Positions 1 through 8,752 of a stretch of 15,614 nt of DNA are shown piece by piece; position 1 is the first letter of the stretch, and the number at the start of each line of letters is the position of its first letter. Location of the stretch: NCBI GenBank assembly GCA_946408295.1, contig CAMJRT010000007.1, forward strand, positions 1 to 15,614, given 5' to 3'. A program made the translations under genes and the position numbers. Source of the DNA: an uncultured Bacteroidales bacterium (lineage in GTDB: Bacteria; Bacteroidota; Bacteroidia; Bacteroidales; UBA932). The notes below the pieces were generated by a model. The model ran no database searches, had not been told where the DNA came from, and saw nothing but the letters and a program-made list of their open reading frames with translations.

Positions 1-3000
1 CATATGGGTGTATTCCGGACTTTTGATTTCGGCAAAAGCGGTATCAAACACGAGTATGCCGCCGGTCTGGGTATTCTCAACAATTTCCGCGTCAGCGATG
101 CCGTCAGCCTGTATGTCGATTTGCGCACCACTTTCGTCAACGGGCGCAATGTCAAGCGCCCCTATTCCGGCGGCGCCTTGCAATCGACGGTCAATGCCGG
201 TTTGACCTACAACATCGGCAAGAGTTGGTGGACCTCCGATGTGGGGCGTCCCAACGACCGCTCGCTGGTGCATAATTCCTTCTTCGACAATATGTTTGTT
301 GCCGTGATGGGGGGTGTCTCAATGATGTCCGAAGGCGGACAGGGCATTCGTTTCAACGGCAATGCGACCGGCTCCTTCGACATTTCCCTCGGCAAGTGGT
401 TCTCCCCGTATTTCGGCGGCCGCATCGGCTATTCCGGCGGCGTATTGTCCGAGTGGCTGGCTTCCCCCCGTCCGGGTATGTCCAACATCCCCGGTATGCA
501 CCAGGGAAAGGCGATGTATCTCAACAAGATGGATTACAGTTATCTCCACGCCGAACTGTTATGGGATGTCGTCAATTCGTTCATTGCTTCCGGCAAACGC
601 CCCTTCGGTATTTCGCCGTACATTCATTTGGGGTATATGAACACGCGTCCTACCGGCACGAGTACCGATCTCAACGGTATGGGCGGCGGTTTCGGTCTTT
701 TGGGCAATTTCCGCTTGATTGAAAAACTCGACCTCCTGGTTGACCTGCGCGCGATGGCGACCAAGGGGGAGATGCTCGGAAGCGACCGGGGTTTTGCTTT
801 CCACGGCACCGCATTTGCCGGTCTGGCCTACAATATCGGCCGTCGCGACTTCCCGGAGTCATCTTCTTTTGAGTTTCTGTATGAGGACAGGACGCCCACC
901 GGCCCCTCGCCTTATGTGGTGTCGGCCATGAAGAACAATTGGTTCATTTCCCTCGGTGCGGGCGGCAGTTTGTTGTGGGAGCCCAAGAGCACGCTCGGTG
1001 CCGCCGGCGTTACCCCTTCATTGGATATTTCCGTCGGTAAGTGGTTCACCCCCTGGACGGCCATCCGGCTGGGTTATCAGGGCTACCGTCACAAACTTCG
1101 TTCCCTGGATCCGCGCCAGAGCCTGGATGTGGAATATGTGGAAGACAAAAACGGCAAGACCTACTACATCAACTCTTTCAATTACGGATATGTGCACGCG
1201 GATTTCCTCTGGGATGCGACCCAGACCTTCCGCTACGACCGCTATCGCGTGTGGAGTTTGATTCCATACACCCATATGGGCGTGATGCGTTCCTATCTGC
1301 CGCGCGATTATCAATCCTACAAGCGCTCGTATGTGATGGGCTTCGGTCTCATCAACAGTTTCCGCGTCGGGAGGAGAACGAGCCTGTATGTGGACCTTCG
1401 TTCCACCTTCATCGACAACACGATTACGCGCCGCCCCGAATATGGCGGATCCGATATCGCCCTCAATGCGATGGTGGGTGCGACCATCGATTTGACCAAG
1501 ACCAATTACTTTAAGAGTTATTCCGACACGACTGTCGTCACGGCGCCTGTCTTCGGCCGCTGGAAAGACAATATTTTCGTCCAGGTGGGCGGTGGTGTCA
1601 ATGTCCTTTTCGAGGAAGGCTTCTCACAAGGGATCAATTTCATCCCCACACCGGCGTACGAAATCTCCCTGGGGAAATGGTTCTCTCCCGACTTCGGCGT
1701 CCGTCTGGGGTATCAGGGCGGCACCCTCAAAGAGTGGCTGGATCAGCCTCGTCCGCTCCTGGCGACGACGCCCGGTACGTATCGCGGCGTGACCGCTTAT
1801 AAATTGGATGCCAAATATGACTATTTCCACGCCGATGTTTTGTGGGATTTGACCAACTTGATTTACCCGAACCGCTACGACCGCATCTGGTCCCTGATTC
1901 CTTATTATCACACAGGATTCTATAATGTCAATACAGCGCAAGGCAAGTTGTATCGGGATGGGTTTGCCGCCGGTTTCGGTCTCATCAATACCCTTAGGAT
2001 TTCTTCCGAACTGGGTGCCTTTATCGACCTTCGCGCCACGGTGCTGAACGCCAATATGCTGGGTCGCGGCCGGAATTTCGGTTACAAAGGTACGGTGCTG
2101 GCCGGTTTGACCTATAACATCGGAGGCGTCGGCAACTGGACCCCCGCCTGGCAGTATCGCAAGAGCGGATACAACCAGCCGCTCAAGGCGAATATCGTTA
2201 CCGGACCGTCTCCTTATCTGGACAACAAGTTGTGGGAAAATGTCTTTATCAGCGTCGGCGGCGGTGTCAATATGCTGTTTGAGCGCCAGATCAATACGGC
2301 CGGATTTTCGCCTGCCATCGATGTCAGCATCGGTAAATGGTTCTCTCCTCAGTTCGGTATCCGTCTGGGCGTGCAGGGAGCGACGATGGTGGAACACGTG
2401 CGCGACTACCGTCCCCGCCTCGCCGAGGATGTGGTCCAATGGGCCAAGGAAGACCGTTATCTCTTTGAGAACAAATACTTCTATGTTCACCAGGATTTTC
2501 TGTGGAACCTCAACAACACTTTTACCCCGTACGATTACAACCGCATCTGGAACATCATTCCCTACTATCAGTTCGGTGTCATCCAGGGCTACTACAAGAC
2601 GGGCCAGCCCTACAAGCAGGAGTATTCGCTGGGTTATGGTCTCATCAACACTTTCCGCCTGTCCGACCGCTTGAACGCCTTTATCGATGTCCGTGCCAAC
2701 CTGATTCGCAAGCGTCTTCTCCGCACCAATGGTACCAATGGCGCGATGGTGACGGCGCTGGCCGGCGTTTCCTATGATATCGGCAAGAACTACTGGTCTT
2801 CCTACAAGGATGTGCCCAACAGTTATGCTTATACTCTCAATGAATTCAAAGACAACTGGTTCCTGAGCCTTGCCGGCGGTGTGACGCTCCTGCAGGAGGG
2901 GGGTCAGAACGGATTCACCGGCGATGCCGGCTGGACGGGTGACATTACCATCGGTAAGTGGCTTTCCCCGCAATTCGCCGGTCGTATCGGTTATCAGAGA

Positions 3001-5250
3001 GGTACGATGAAAGACTGGACTTTGTCCCCTCGCCGGGGCATGCCCGCGACGGCCGGCAATTACGGTGGCAGGGCGATGTTTGCCAACGCCTATCAGTTCG
3101 GCTATGTCCACGCAGATATCCTCTGGAGTATGCTCACGACGATTCTCGGTTATGACGAATATCGCGTTTACGACCTGATTCCTTATGTCCATACGGGTCA
3201 GTTCACCACTTATTTCAATGGAAACCGTCAGCGCGAGTATGCGGCCGGTGTCGGTATTCTCAACAATTTCAACCTCTCCAAACGTTGGGTGGCATACGCC
3301 GACTTGCGTCTCTATTCTCTGAAAGGAGAGTCTGTCGGCAAGCAGGGCGACAAAGCGTTCGGAGCGTCGCTCCTTGCCGGTTTCAGTTACAATCTCGGCA
3401 TGAGCGGTTTCCGTACGTCCAACCGTCTCAACACCCTCGACCGTACAGGCAAGTTGGATGCCGTCGCCGCCGGCAAACGGGAAACAGGCCTTCCTCCTTT
3501 CCTGGCCAACCGCCTATTCGATAATATTTTCGTCACGGCTGCGATTGGTACCAATATGCTGGGCGAGTTGAAGAGCCAGTCTGAAATCGGCGCCTCTTTC
3601 GGTTTCGACATCAACTTCGGGAAATGGTACACCCCGTACTTCGGCAACCGCATCGGTGTGATGGGCGCCAGCCTGACCGAGACCGTCAAGCAGGCCCGCC
3701 AGGGAGTTACTACCGGTCCCGACCAATTCGGCGATTACAAGTTCAATTCCCGTTTCTATTACCTGCACTCCGACTTTATGTGGGAAGCGACCAACACCAT
3801 CGGTGGTTACAAGCGTGACCGCATCTGGAGTGTCGTTCCTTACGGTCATTTCGGTTTTGCCCAGAATTTTTATACCCGAGGCATCAGTTTCAAGCGTGAG
3901 TTCGCGTATGGTGTCGGTCTCTTGAACAATATCCGTCTCGTCGACAAACTTAAATTCTTTGCAGACCTTCGTTTCACCACGATGAGTTCGCGCTTTGTCC
4001 GTCAGGGCGGCGTGATGCCCGTCATTACCTCCTTGTTCGCGGGTCTCTCTTATGATCTCAACAAGAACTACTGGCAGTCTTATACCGAAGGTAACGAGAA
4101 CCAGTATGTTTTGAAGAATTTCCGCGAGGGCTGGTTTATCGGTATGTCCGGCGGTATTGCTATGGCGGCGGAGGGCGGTCAAAAGATAGGCGCCAATACG
4201 GTGCCGACCGGCAACGCCGAGTTTACTTTTGGTAAATGGTTCTCTCCGCACTTCGGCGGTCGTATCGGTTATCAGGCCGGCTCTCTTTCCGAGTTGCTTG
4301 ATACGCCTCGCGACGGGGCCAGCACGACGATGGACGACGTTCAAAACAACGCAATGTACAAGAGCGTTCTTTCCTTCGGTTACCTGCACGCCGACTTGAT
4401 GTGGGATATGTTCAACACCTTTATGGGGCCCGATCCCGAGCGCAAGTGGGATTTGATTCCTTATGCCCACAGCGGTTTCATCCGCACCAACAAGGTAGCG
4501 GGCCGCAAGTTTGCCAACGGCCTGACGAGCGGTCTCGGTCTGTTTGCCAATTATCATCTGGATGAAGAGTTCGGTCTCTTTGCCGACGGCCGTCTCTATT
4601 GCCTCAAGAGCAATACGCTCGGCAAGAAGGAGGGTTTCGCTTTTGCCTCTACCATCAACCTCGGTGTGTCCTACAATTTCGGCGGCAAGAACTGGAAGAA
4701 GGCGACCGAGTACAATCCGGATGGCAAGAAAGAGCGCTTCGAGAAGGATTATCGCAGTTTTGCCTTGTCCACGAACCTGCTTTCCTGGCTGAATCTGGGA
4801 ACCATCAATCTCGAGATGCAGTATGAAATTGCCCGTCATTGGACCTTGGAAGGCAAAATCAAGTACAATCCCTGGACGCTTAACAAGAGTGTCATCGGCC
4901 AGTTCCAGGAGAATCAGCGTGGATTCGCGATGGGTGCGCGTTGGTGGCCTTGGTATTCCTTCGCCGGTTGGTGGATTGGCGCGGATGCCCAGTTCAAGAA
5001 TTACCGTACGGGCGGTTTGCCCTGGTTCAAGACCCCCGAAGAGGGCAATGCCGTGGGTGCAAGCCTCGGCTTCGGTTACTCCGTGCTGATTACCAAGTGG
5101 TTCAACCTTGACTTCGGTATCAGCGGCTGGGCCGGTCACAAGTTCTTCACCAACTACGAGGATTCCCGCTTCCTGACCCCGACAGGCAAGGGCAACAAGT
5201 GGTTTGTCGCCCCCAACGAACTCTCTGTCTCCGCCGTGTTTATCTTCTAA
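1..5250 (+). CDS. Giant tandem beta-barrel outer-membrane protein with DUF3575-like C-terminus (5' partial)
   Basis: The frame is open from base 1 and the first visible repeat is already half over, so the ATG at 4 is probably internal and the real start lies upstream. Residue numbers here count from that ATG (1748 residues to the TAA). Seven complete units follow, each opening near an Asp-Asn-aromatic motif at residues 95, 311, 522, 745, 950, 1173 and 1375. In order, each unit carries a Gly-rich strand, GKWFSP (all seven, with minor changes), H-A-D-x-L-W, L-I-P-Y-x-H-x-G, G-L-x-N-x-x-R-L and a closing A-G-L-x-Y-N-I-G. These short amphipathic, aromatic-rich segments resemble an OmpA-size eight-stranded barrel per unit (inferred; no structure seen). 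Residues about 1584-1748 resemble DUF3575 (N-L-L-S-W near the start, Y-N-P-W-T in the middle) and end in Phe, as outer-membrane barrels do. Role unknown; a surface or outer-membrane structural protein is likely. Tandem-barrel call fairly sure, function unsure. Confidence 0.8.
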   Translation, partial: HMGVFRTFDFGKSGIKHEYAAGLGILNNFRVSDAVSLYVDLRTTFVNGRNVKRPYSGGALQSTVNAGLTYNIGKSWWTSDVGRPNDRSLVHNSFFDNMFVAVMGGVSMMSEGGQGIRFNGNATGSFDISLGKWFSPYFGGRIGYSGGVLSEWLASPRPGMSNIPGMHQGKAMYLNKMDYSYLHAELLWDVVNSFIASGKRPFGISPYIHLGYMNTRPTGTSTDLNGMGGGFGLLGNFRLIEKLDLLVDLRAMATKGEMLGSDRGFAFHGTAFAGLAYNIGRRDFPESSSFEFLYEDRTPTGPSPYVVSAMKNNWFISLGAGGSLLWEPKSTLGAAGVTPSLDISVGKWFTPWTAIRLGYQGYRHKLRSLDPRQSLDVEYVEDKNGKTYYINSFNYGYVHADFLWDATQTFRYDRYRVWSLIPYTHMGVMRSYLPRDYQSYKRSYVMGFGLINSFRVGRRTSLYVDLRSTFIDNTITRRPEYGGSDIALNAMVGATIDLTKTNYFKSYSDTTVVTAPVFGRWKDNIFVQVGGGVNVLFEEGFSQGINFIPTPAYEISLGKWFSPDFGVRLGYQGGTLKEWLDQPRPLLATTPGTYRGVTAYKLDAKYDYFHADVLWDLTNLIYPNRYDRIWSLIPYYHTGFYNVNTAQGKLYRDGFAAGFGLINTLRISSELGAFIDLRATVLNANMLGRGRNFGYKGTVLAGLTYNIGGVGNWTPAWQYRKSGYNQPLKANIVTGPSPYLDNKLWENVFISVGGGVNMLFERQINTAGFSPAIDVSIGKWFSPQFGIRLGVQGATMVEHVRDYRPRLAEDVVQWAKEDRYLFENKYFYVHQDFLWNLNNTFTPYDYNRIWNIIPYYQFGVIQGYYKTGQPYKQEYSLGYGLINTFRLSDRLNAFIDVRANLIRKRLLRTNGTNGAMVTALAGVSYDIGKNYWSSYKDVPNSYAYTLNEFKDNWFLSLAGGVTLLQEGGQNGFTGDAGWTGDITIGKWLSPQFAGRIGYQRGTMKDWTLSPRRGMPATAGNYGGRAMFANAYQFGYVHADILWSMLTTILGYDEYRVYDLIPYVHTGQFTTYFNGNRQREYAAGVGILNNFNLSKRWVAYADLRLYSLKGESVGKQGDKAFGASLLAGFSYNLGMSGFRTSNRLNTLDRTGKLDAVAAGKRETGLPPFLANRLFDNIFVTAAIGTNMLGELKSQSEIGASFGFDINFGKWYTPYFGNRIGVMGASLTETVKQARQGVTTGPDQFGDYKFNSRFYYLHSDFMWEATNTIGGYKRDRIWSVVPYGHFGFAQNFYTRGISFKREFAYGVGLLNNIRLVDKLKFFADLRFTTMSSRFVRQGGVMPVITSLFAGLSYDLNKNYWQSYTEGNENQYVLKNFREGWFIGMSGGIAMAAEGGQKIGANTVPTGNAEFTFGKWFSPHFGGRIGYQAGSLSELLDTPRDGASTTMDDVQNNAMYKSVLSFGYLHADLMWDMFNTFMGPDPERKWDLIPYAHSGFIRTNKVAGRKFANGLTSGLGLFANYHLDEEFGLFADGRLYCLKSNTLGKKEGFAFASTINLGVSYNFGGKNWKKATEYNPDGKKERFEKDYRSFALSTNLLSWLNLGTINLEMQYEIARHWTLEGKIKYNPWTLNKSVIGQFQENQRGFAMGARWWPWYSFAGWWIGADAQFKNYRTGGLPWFKTPEEGNAVGASLGFGYSVLITKWFNLDFGISGWAGHKFFTNYEDSRFLTPTGKGNKWFVAPNELSVSAVFIF
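280..4695 (+). repeat. Seven tandem ~210-residue coding repeats in alternating A/B types
   Basis: Diverged protein-level repeats inside the giant barrel gene. Unit starts are near bases 286, 934, 1567, 2236, 2851, 3520 and 4126. Units 1, 3, 5 and 7 (type A) share an Asp/Glu-Gly-Gly-Gln-like motif after the first strand and end in a Gly-x-Gly-Phe-like stretch before the last strand. Units 2, 4 and 6 (type B) are preceded by a linker containing G-P-S-P-Y or G-L-P-P-F. They have a basic-aromatic motif such as Y-K-Q-E-Y before the G-L-x-N strand, and their last strand leads to N-Y-W/F. The tail at residues 1-75 is type B. Unit-to-unit distances alternate (216, 211, 223, 205, 223, 202), but two-unit distances are nearly constant (427, 434, 428, 428, 425). 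This points to duplication of an A+B pair. Confidence 0.8.
4750..5250 (+). other. DUF3575-like C-terminal barrel domain
   Basis: The last ~165 residues of the giant protein do not follow the GKWFSP repeat pattern. They run A-L-S-T-N-L-L-S-W, N-L-E-M-Q-Y-E-I, W-T-L-E-G, Y-N-P-W-T, a Trp-rich R-W-W-P-W strand and a final strand ending V-F-I-F. That order is typical of DUF3575, a Bacteroidota family of unknown function. The C-terminal Phe suggests this domain supplies the outer-membrane insertion (beta-signal) end of the polyprotein, which is inference. Confidence 0.65.
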
Positions 5251-5266
5251 CATCATAGGGAAGCCG

Positions 5267-5311
5267 GCAAACGGTTTTTGGAGAACAAGTTGAGGGAGGT
5301 TTTCCGTTTGC
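5267..5311. other. Inverted repeat in the spacer after the giant barrel gene
   Basis: GCAAACGG (5267-5274) and CCGTTTGC (5304-5311) are perfect reverse complements separated by 29 bases. A second small hairpin, CGGG-TAAT-CCCG, overlaps at 5311-5322, and a third, CGGA...TCCG, lies at 5325-5338. No T-run follows, so this is a weak terminator candidate. It could also be a leader structure for the lipoprotein gene starting at 5357. The rest of the 106-bp spacer shows no TAnnTTTG promoter match. Confidence 0.35.
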
Positions 5312-5356
5312 GGGTAATCCCGTCCGGATTATTGTCCGACAAAAATTGTTTGTCTT

Positions 5357-8300
5357 ATGAAAAAGTTTTTCCTGGCCCTCGCGGCTGTCGTCCTCCTGTT
5401 TTCCTGCGACAAAGACACGGAAAACCAGCAGCAAGATACTATCGTTAATCCCGGTGGCTCAAGCCAGTCCGGTGGGTCTGATGACGAAGGTCAAGGTCAG
5501 CAGGGCGGCGGAGACCAGCCAGGCGGAGACCAACCCGGAGGCGGAGACCAGCCGGCGACGGCATCTCTCATCGCGACGGACGAGGCGCAGGGAGTCAGTT
5601 ACAACTCCGCTACCCTCTATGGAAGACTCGTTGGCGTCACGGGCGACGGGGACCCGGTAGCAACGCTGGACGGACAGTCTTGGGCAATCGGCGAGACGGA
5701 GTTCCTTCTCTCCAAGGATTCTTCCTTCCCGCAAGGGGCGACGGAGCATATTTATGATTTGCGCATCAGCCGAGATCAGAGTTTCTATTGCCAATTGAGA
5801 GACCTTATGCCCAATACGACCTACTACTTCAAGGCTGTCTGCCTGGGCTTTTCGTTGTCTGGCGGAGGTGAAAGGTGGTTCGAAGGCGAAGTCCGCTCGT
5901 TCAAGACGGCCAAGCAGCCCCGTTCTACATCCGAGACGGGCGAAGTGGTCTCCCTGACGGAGATTTCCGCCGTGCTCTCGGGCTACGCCAACCCTCGGTT
6001 GGAAGGAGCTCCGTATAGTATCCAAATCGCCACCGCCGAATGGGATTTCTTGTATTATCAAGACAAAGTACGCTCTTTCCCGGGAACGGGACGGGATGCC
6101 GAGGACGGTTATTTTACCATTGAAGCCGATGGTCTGGACCCGAATACCCAGTACTGGTATCGTACGCTGGTCGCAGACTCTGATTACAGTATTGCGGGCG
6201 ATGCGAAATCCTTCAAGACTCCCGCCCTGCGTGTCGAGCCGCAAGCGACGGGGGCGACGGATGTCTCCGAATATGCCGTAACCTTGAACGGCAAACTGAA
6301 GATGAATACCATCGCTTCATTTACGCCCGAGGTGTACTTCCTGTTCAATCGTTTCGATGGGAGCGGAGAGACCAAGATTCCCTGCGAGATGGCTTCCGAC
6401 AGCACCTTCTCCTATCGCTTGACCGGGTTGAATCTTCAATGGTCTTACGCCTACAAGGCTTGCGCTACGGTAGCCGGCAAGAATTTCGAAAGCGAGCGTT
6501 GCGACTTCTCCACCTTGAGCGTCAACGGCCAGTTCGGCGAGGGCGCGACGGCGAAGAATGTTTCGGAATTCGGGGCGACGCTCAGCGTTACCTTTACGGC
6601 GGACACCGATCCGCAGTACGAGCGTGTCGTCAAATTCTACTATGCTCCGTACGACCCGGAGCATCCGTATGCCGACCTGACGACTACCGGAACGGAAGTT
6701 GTGCCGACGCTTGACGGCGACAATCTCTACCAAGCGACCCTGACCGAACTGACTCCTGACACCCGCTATCGATTTATGGCCGTAGCCACCGTTTTGGGAC
6801 AACTTTTCTACGACACCGTGAAGGAGTTCTCGACCCCGGCGATTACCCTGCAGACTCTTGCTCCTGCGGAAGTGAGGGCCAACTCGGCGCTTTTGAAGGG
6901 CAAACTCAGCGTCACCCGGGCGGACCGTGTCTGGTTTGAGGTCACGCCTTGGGGCTGGACGTACGAGGTTCCTGCCGAATTGGGGACCGACGGCAGTTTT
7001 GAGGCCTGGACGAGGTTCAACCTGACCGATAATGCGGATTACACCGTCACGGCCTATGCCCAGGTGGACGGCAAGAAATACCAGGGAGACCCCGTCGCTT
7101 TCAAGACGCTTGAACTGCTGGCGGAACTCACGGACGGGAAGGCTGCCGACATCCTGGAAAGATCGGCGACCCTCAAAGCGAAATTATCTTTGCAGAACGA
7201 CGAGGGCGTAGACCGCTATGTTGGTTTCTATGTTTCTACCGACGAGGCCAAAGTGCGCGAGAACAGAGCGGACGCCGAGGGGGCAACCCTTGGTGATGAT
7301 GGCACTTTCTCCCTTGTCCTCGGCGACCTTGCGGTCGGCACAACCTATTATTTCAAACCTTATATCTTCTTTAGCGGCGGCGCCAATAGGCGATTCTATG
7401 GCGAGGTGAGCAGTTTCACGACTTTGGATGTGAAAGTGACATTCAGCGGAATGGAACCTACTGACGTATGCGAAGATAGGGCCACCTTGCGGGCTGTCCC
7501 CGTGCTGGACTGCCGACCCGACCCGACCGCCGTCTATTGGTTTTATTGGACAGATGATGCGTCCCTGTCGGTGGAGGATATGGTGAACGGTAATGGCGGA
7601 AACAGGGACCGGGTCAGCCTGGCTGAGGACGGAAGTCTTTCCCGCTTGACGCAAGGTCTGAAGCCATCAACCGACTACTGGTATTTTGCCAGGGCCAGTG
7701 TCCATTACATCGGCTTTGTCAGCGAGAAAGTGCATTTCCGCACGCCGGACATCCGGGCCGAACTGACGGCGCTGCCGGCGACCGACGTGCAGTATACCTG
7801 CGCCACCTTCCACGGGACGGCCGTGATTGGAATCCAGGAGCTGCCCTATGACTACTCGCTAACCTTTATCTATGGCGCGGAGGGAACGCCCGAGAGCGGA
7901 TGGCGGAGCGTCGATGCCGTGTTGCAGAGCGATGGAACTTATACGGCCGACCCCTATGTCGAGCCGGGCGTGAATTATGCTTGCAAAATGAAATGCCATG
8001 CCTTTGGCGGGGATGTGTACAGCGAGGAGGTTCATTTCACGACCTTGGCTCCGACAGCATCCGTGCCGGATGGGGCTGTGCGGCTGCTGACTTTCGCCCG
8101 TCGCGAAGATGGCACGCAGTATGAGATTTTCTGGGCCGACCGCAACTTGGGCGCCGCGTCGGAAGACGAATATGGCAATATGTATACCTGGGGCGATATC
8201 ACGGCTGCGACGCATAAGTGCCAGTGGCCCAACTATAAGTGGCTGGGCCGCAGCCGGGTCAGCGGGACTTATGCTTTCAAGAAGTATTGCGCCGCCGACA

Positions 8301-8734
8301 AGCCGGACTACTGGGATGCCGACAGCGAACTTCCTGCGGACGGCAAGTTGGTTCTTGATCCGGAGGACGATGCCGCGCATGTCGAACTTGGCGGCGACTG
8401 GCGCATGCCGCTTCCCGCCGAGTTGCTAGCCTTGAGCAAGGATTGTGATTTTACTTGGGTGACCCACGGAGATGTCAAGGGGGCTGAGGTGCGTAGCAAG
8501 TCTTCGGCTTGTTCTTCCGTCCTCTTCCTTCCCGCCGCCGGAGAGCAAGGTTCTTTGGACGGGGTCAGCCTGAGAAATATGTATGGCTATTACTGGTCCT
8601 CCCATCTCAACGGAGACAATCCCCGTCTCGGCCAGGCCTACGCGCTCACCCAATTCGGAAACACGGTCTCTTTCAAGTGGGACACCAACGCCTACCGCTA
8701 CCTCGGCTACTCCATCCGTCCTGTCATTGAGTAG
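5357..8734 (+). CDS. Surface lipoprotein with eight Fn3-like domains and C-terminal FISUMP domain
   Basis: The product has 1125 residues. A signal-II peptide ends L-F-S-C with the lipid-bearing Cys at 17; Asp18, Asp20 and Glu22 follow, which fits Bacteroidota lipoproteins moved to the cell surface (inference). Residues about 30-67 form a Gly/Gln/Asp/Pro linker. Eight Fn3-like units follow at roughly 68-185, 190-288, 290-387, 390-494, 495-586, 587-691, 692-797 and 798-897. Most share S/A-A-T-L near the start, a L-x-P-x-T-x-Y-x-F/Y core and a closing F-K/S/T-T. Residues about 905-1125 match the Fibrobacter succinogenes major paralogous (FISUMP) domain: W926-A-D-R-N-L-G, Y943-T-W-G-D, W1015-R-M-P, Y-Y-W1080-S-S and a C-terminal G-Y-S-I-R-P-V. 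Such proteins are usually surface stalk or adhesin-like; the ligand is unknown. The gene lies 106 bp after the barrel gene on the same strand, so the two may share a transcript or location. Confidence 0.85.
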   Translation: MKKFFLALAAVVLLFSCDKDTENQQQDTIVNPGGSSQSGGSDDEGQGQQGGGDQPGGDQPGGGDQPATASLIATDEAQGVSYNSATLYGRLVGVTGDGDPVATLDGQSWAIGETEFLLSKDSSFPQGATEHIYDLRISRDQSFYCQLRDLMPNTTYYFKAVCLGFSLSGGGERWFEGEVRSFKTAKQPRSTSETGEVVSLTEISAVLSGYANPRLEGAPYSIQIATAEWDFLYYQDKVRSFPGTGRDAEDGYFTIEADGLDPNTQYWYRTLVADSDYSIAGDAKSFKTPALRVEPQATGATDVSEYAVTLNGKLKMNTIASFTPEVYFLFNRFDGSGETKIPCEMASDSTFSYRLTGLNLQWSYAYKACATVAGKNFESERCDFSTLSVNGQFGEGATAKNVSEFGATLSVTFTADTDPQYERVVKFYYAPYDPEHPYADLTTTGTEVVPTLDGDNLYQATLTELTPDTRYRFMAVATVLGQLFYDTVKEFSTPAITLQTLAPAEVRANSALLKGKLSVTRADRVWFEVTPWGWTYEVPAELGTDGSFEAWTRFNLTDNADYTVTAYAQVDGKKYQGDPVAFKTLELLAELTDGKAADILERSATLKAKLSLQNDEGVDRYVGFYVSTDEAKVRENRADAEGATLGDDGTFSLVLGDLAVGTTYYFKPYIFFSGGANRRFYGEVSSFTTLDVKVTFSGMEPTDVCEDRATLRAVPVLDCRPDPTAVYWFYWTDDASLSVEDMVNGNGGNRDRVSLAEDGSLSRLTQGLKPSTDYWYFARASVHYIGFVSEKVHFRTPDIRAELTALPATDVQYTCATFHGTAVIGIQELPYDYSLTFIYGAEGTPESGWRSVDAVLQSDGTYTADPYVEPGVNYACKMKCHAFGGDVYSEEVHFTTLAPTASVPDGAVRLLTFARREDGTQYEIFWADRNLGAASEDEYGNMYTWGDITAATHKCQWPNYKWLGRSRVSGTYAFKKYCAADKPDYWDADSELPADGKLVLDPEDDAAHVELGGDWRMPLPAELLALSKDCDFTWVTHGDVKGAEVRSKSSACSSVLFLPAAGEQGSLDGVSLRNMYGYYWSSHLNGDNPRLGQAYALTQFGNTVSFKWDTNAYRYLGYSIRPVIE
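5507..5553 (+). repeat. Short tandem repeat encoding the G-G-D-Q-P linker
   Basis: Three copies of GGCGGAGACCARCC start at 5507, 5522 and 5540, spaced 15 and 18 bases apart. They encode the G-G-D-Q-P repeats between the lipidated Cys and the first Fn3-like domain. All spacings are multiples of three, so copy changes would alter linker length without breaking the frame. Confidence 0.75.
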
Positions 8735-8750
8735 GGCGGGCGATTCCGCC
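8735..8750. terminator. Small hairpin between convergent genes
   Basis: GGCGG (8735-8739) pairs perfectly with CCGCC (8746-8750) around a six-base loop. It sits in the 18 bases between the lipoprotein stop (8734) and the hydrolase stop (8753-8755). The position suits a shared bidirectional terminator. The stem is only 5 bp and neither side has a clean T-run, so the call is tentative. Confidence 0.4.
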
Positions 8751-8752
8751 AG

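Noticed and set aside
1624..3192. 522-codon open frame on the minus strand
   Set aside because: It lies wholly antisense to the repeat-bearing barrel gene, reads as a low-complexity mix of Val/Ile/Gly/Arg without a recognisable domain, and has no start signal. It is a by-product of the codon bias of the plus-strand gene.
3514..5256. 580-codon open frame on the minus strand
   Set aside because: Antisense to the last barrel units and the DUF3575-like domain; no domain, no signal peptide and no promoter.
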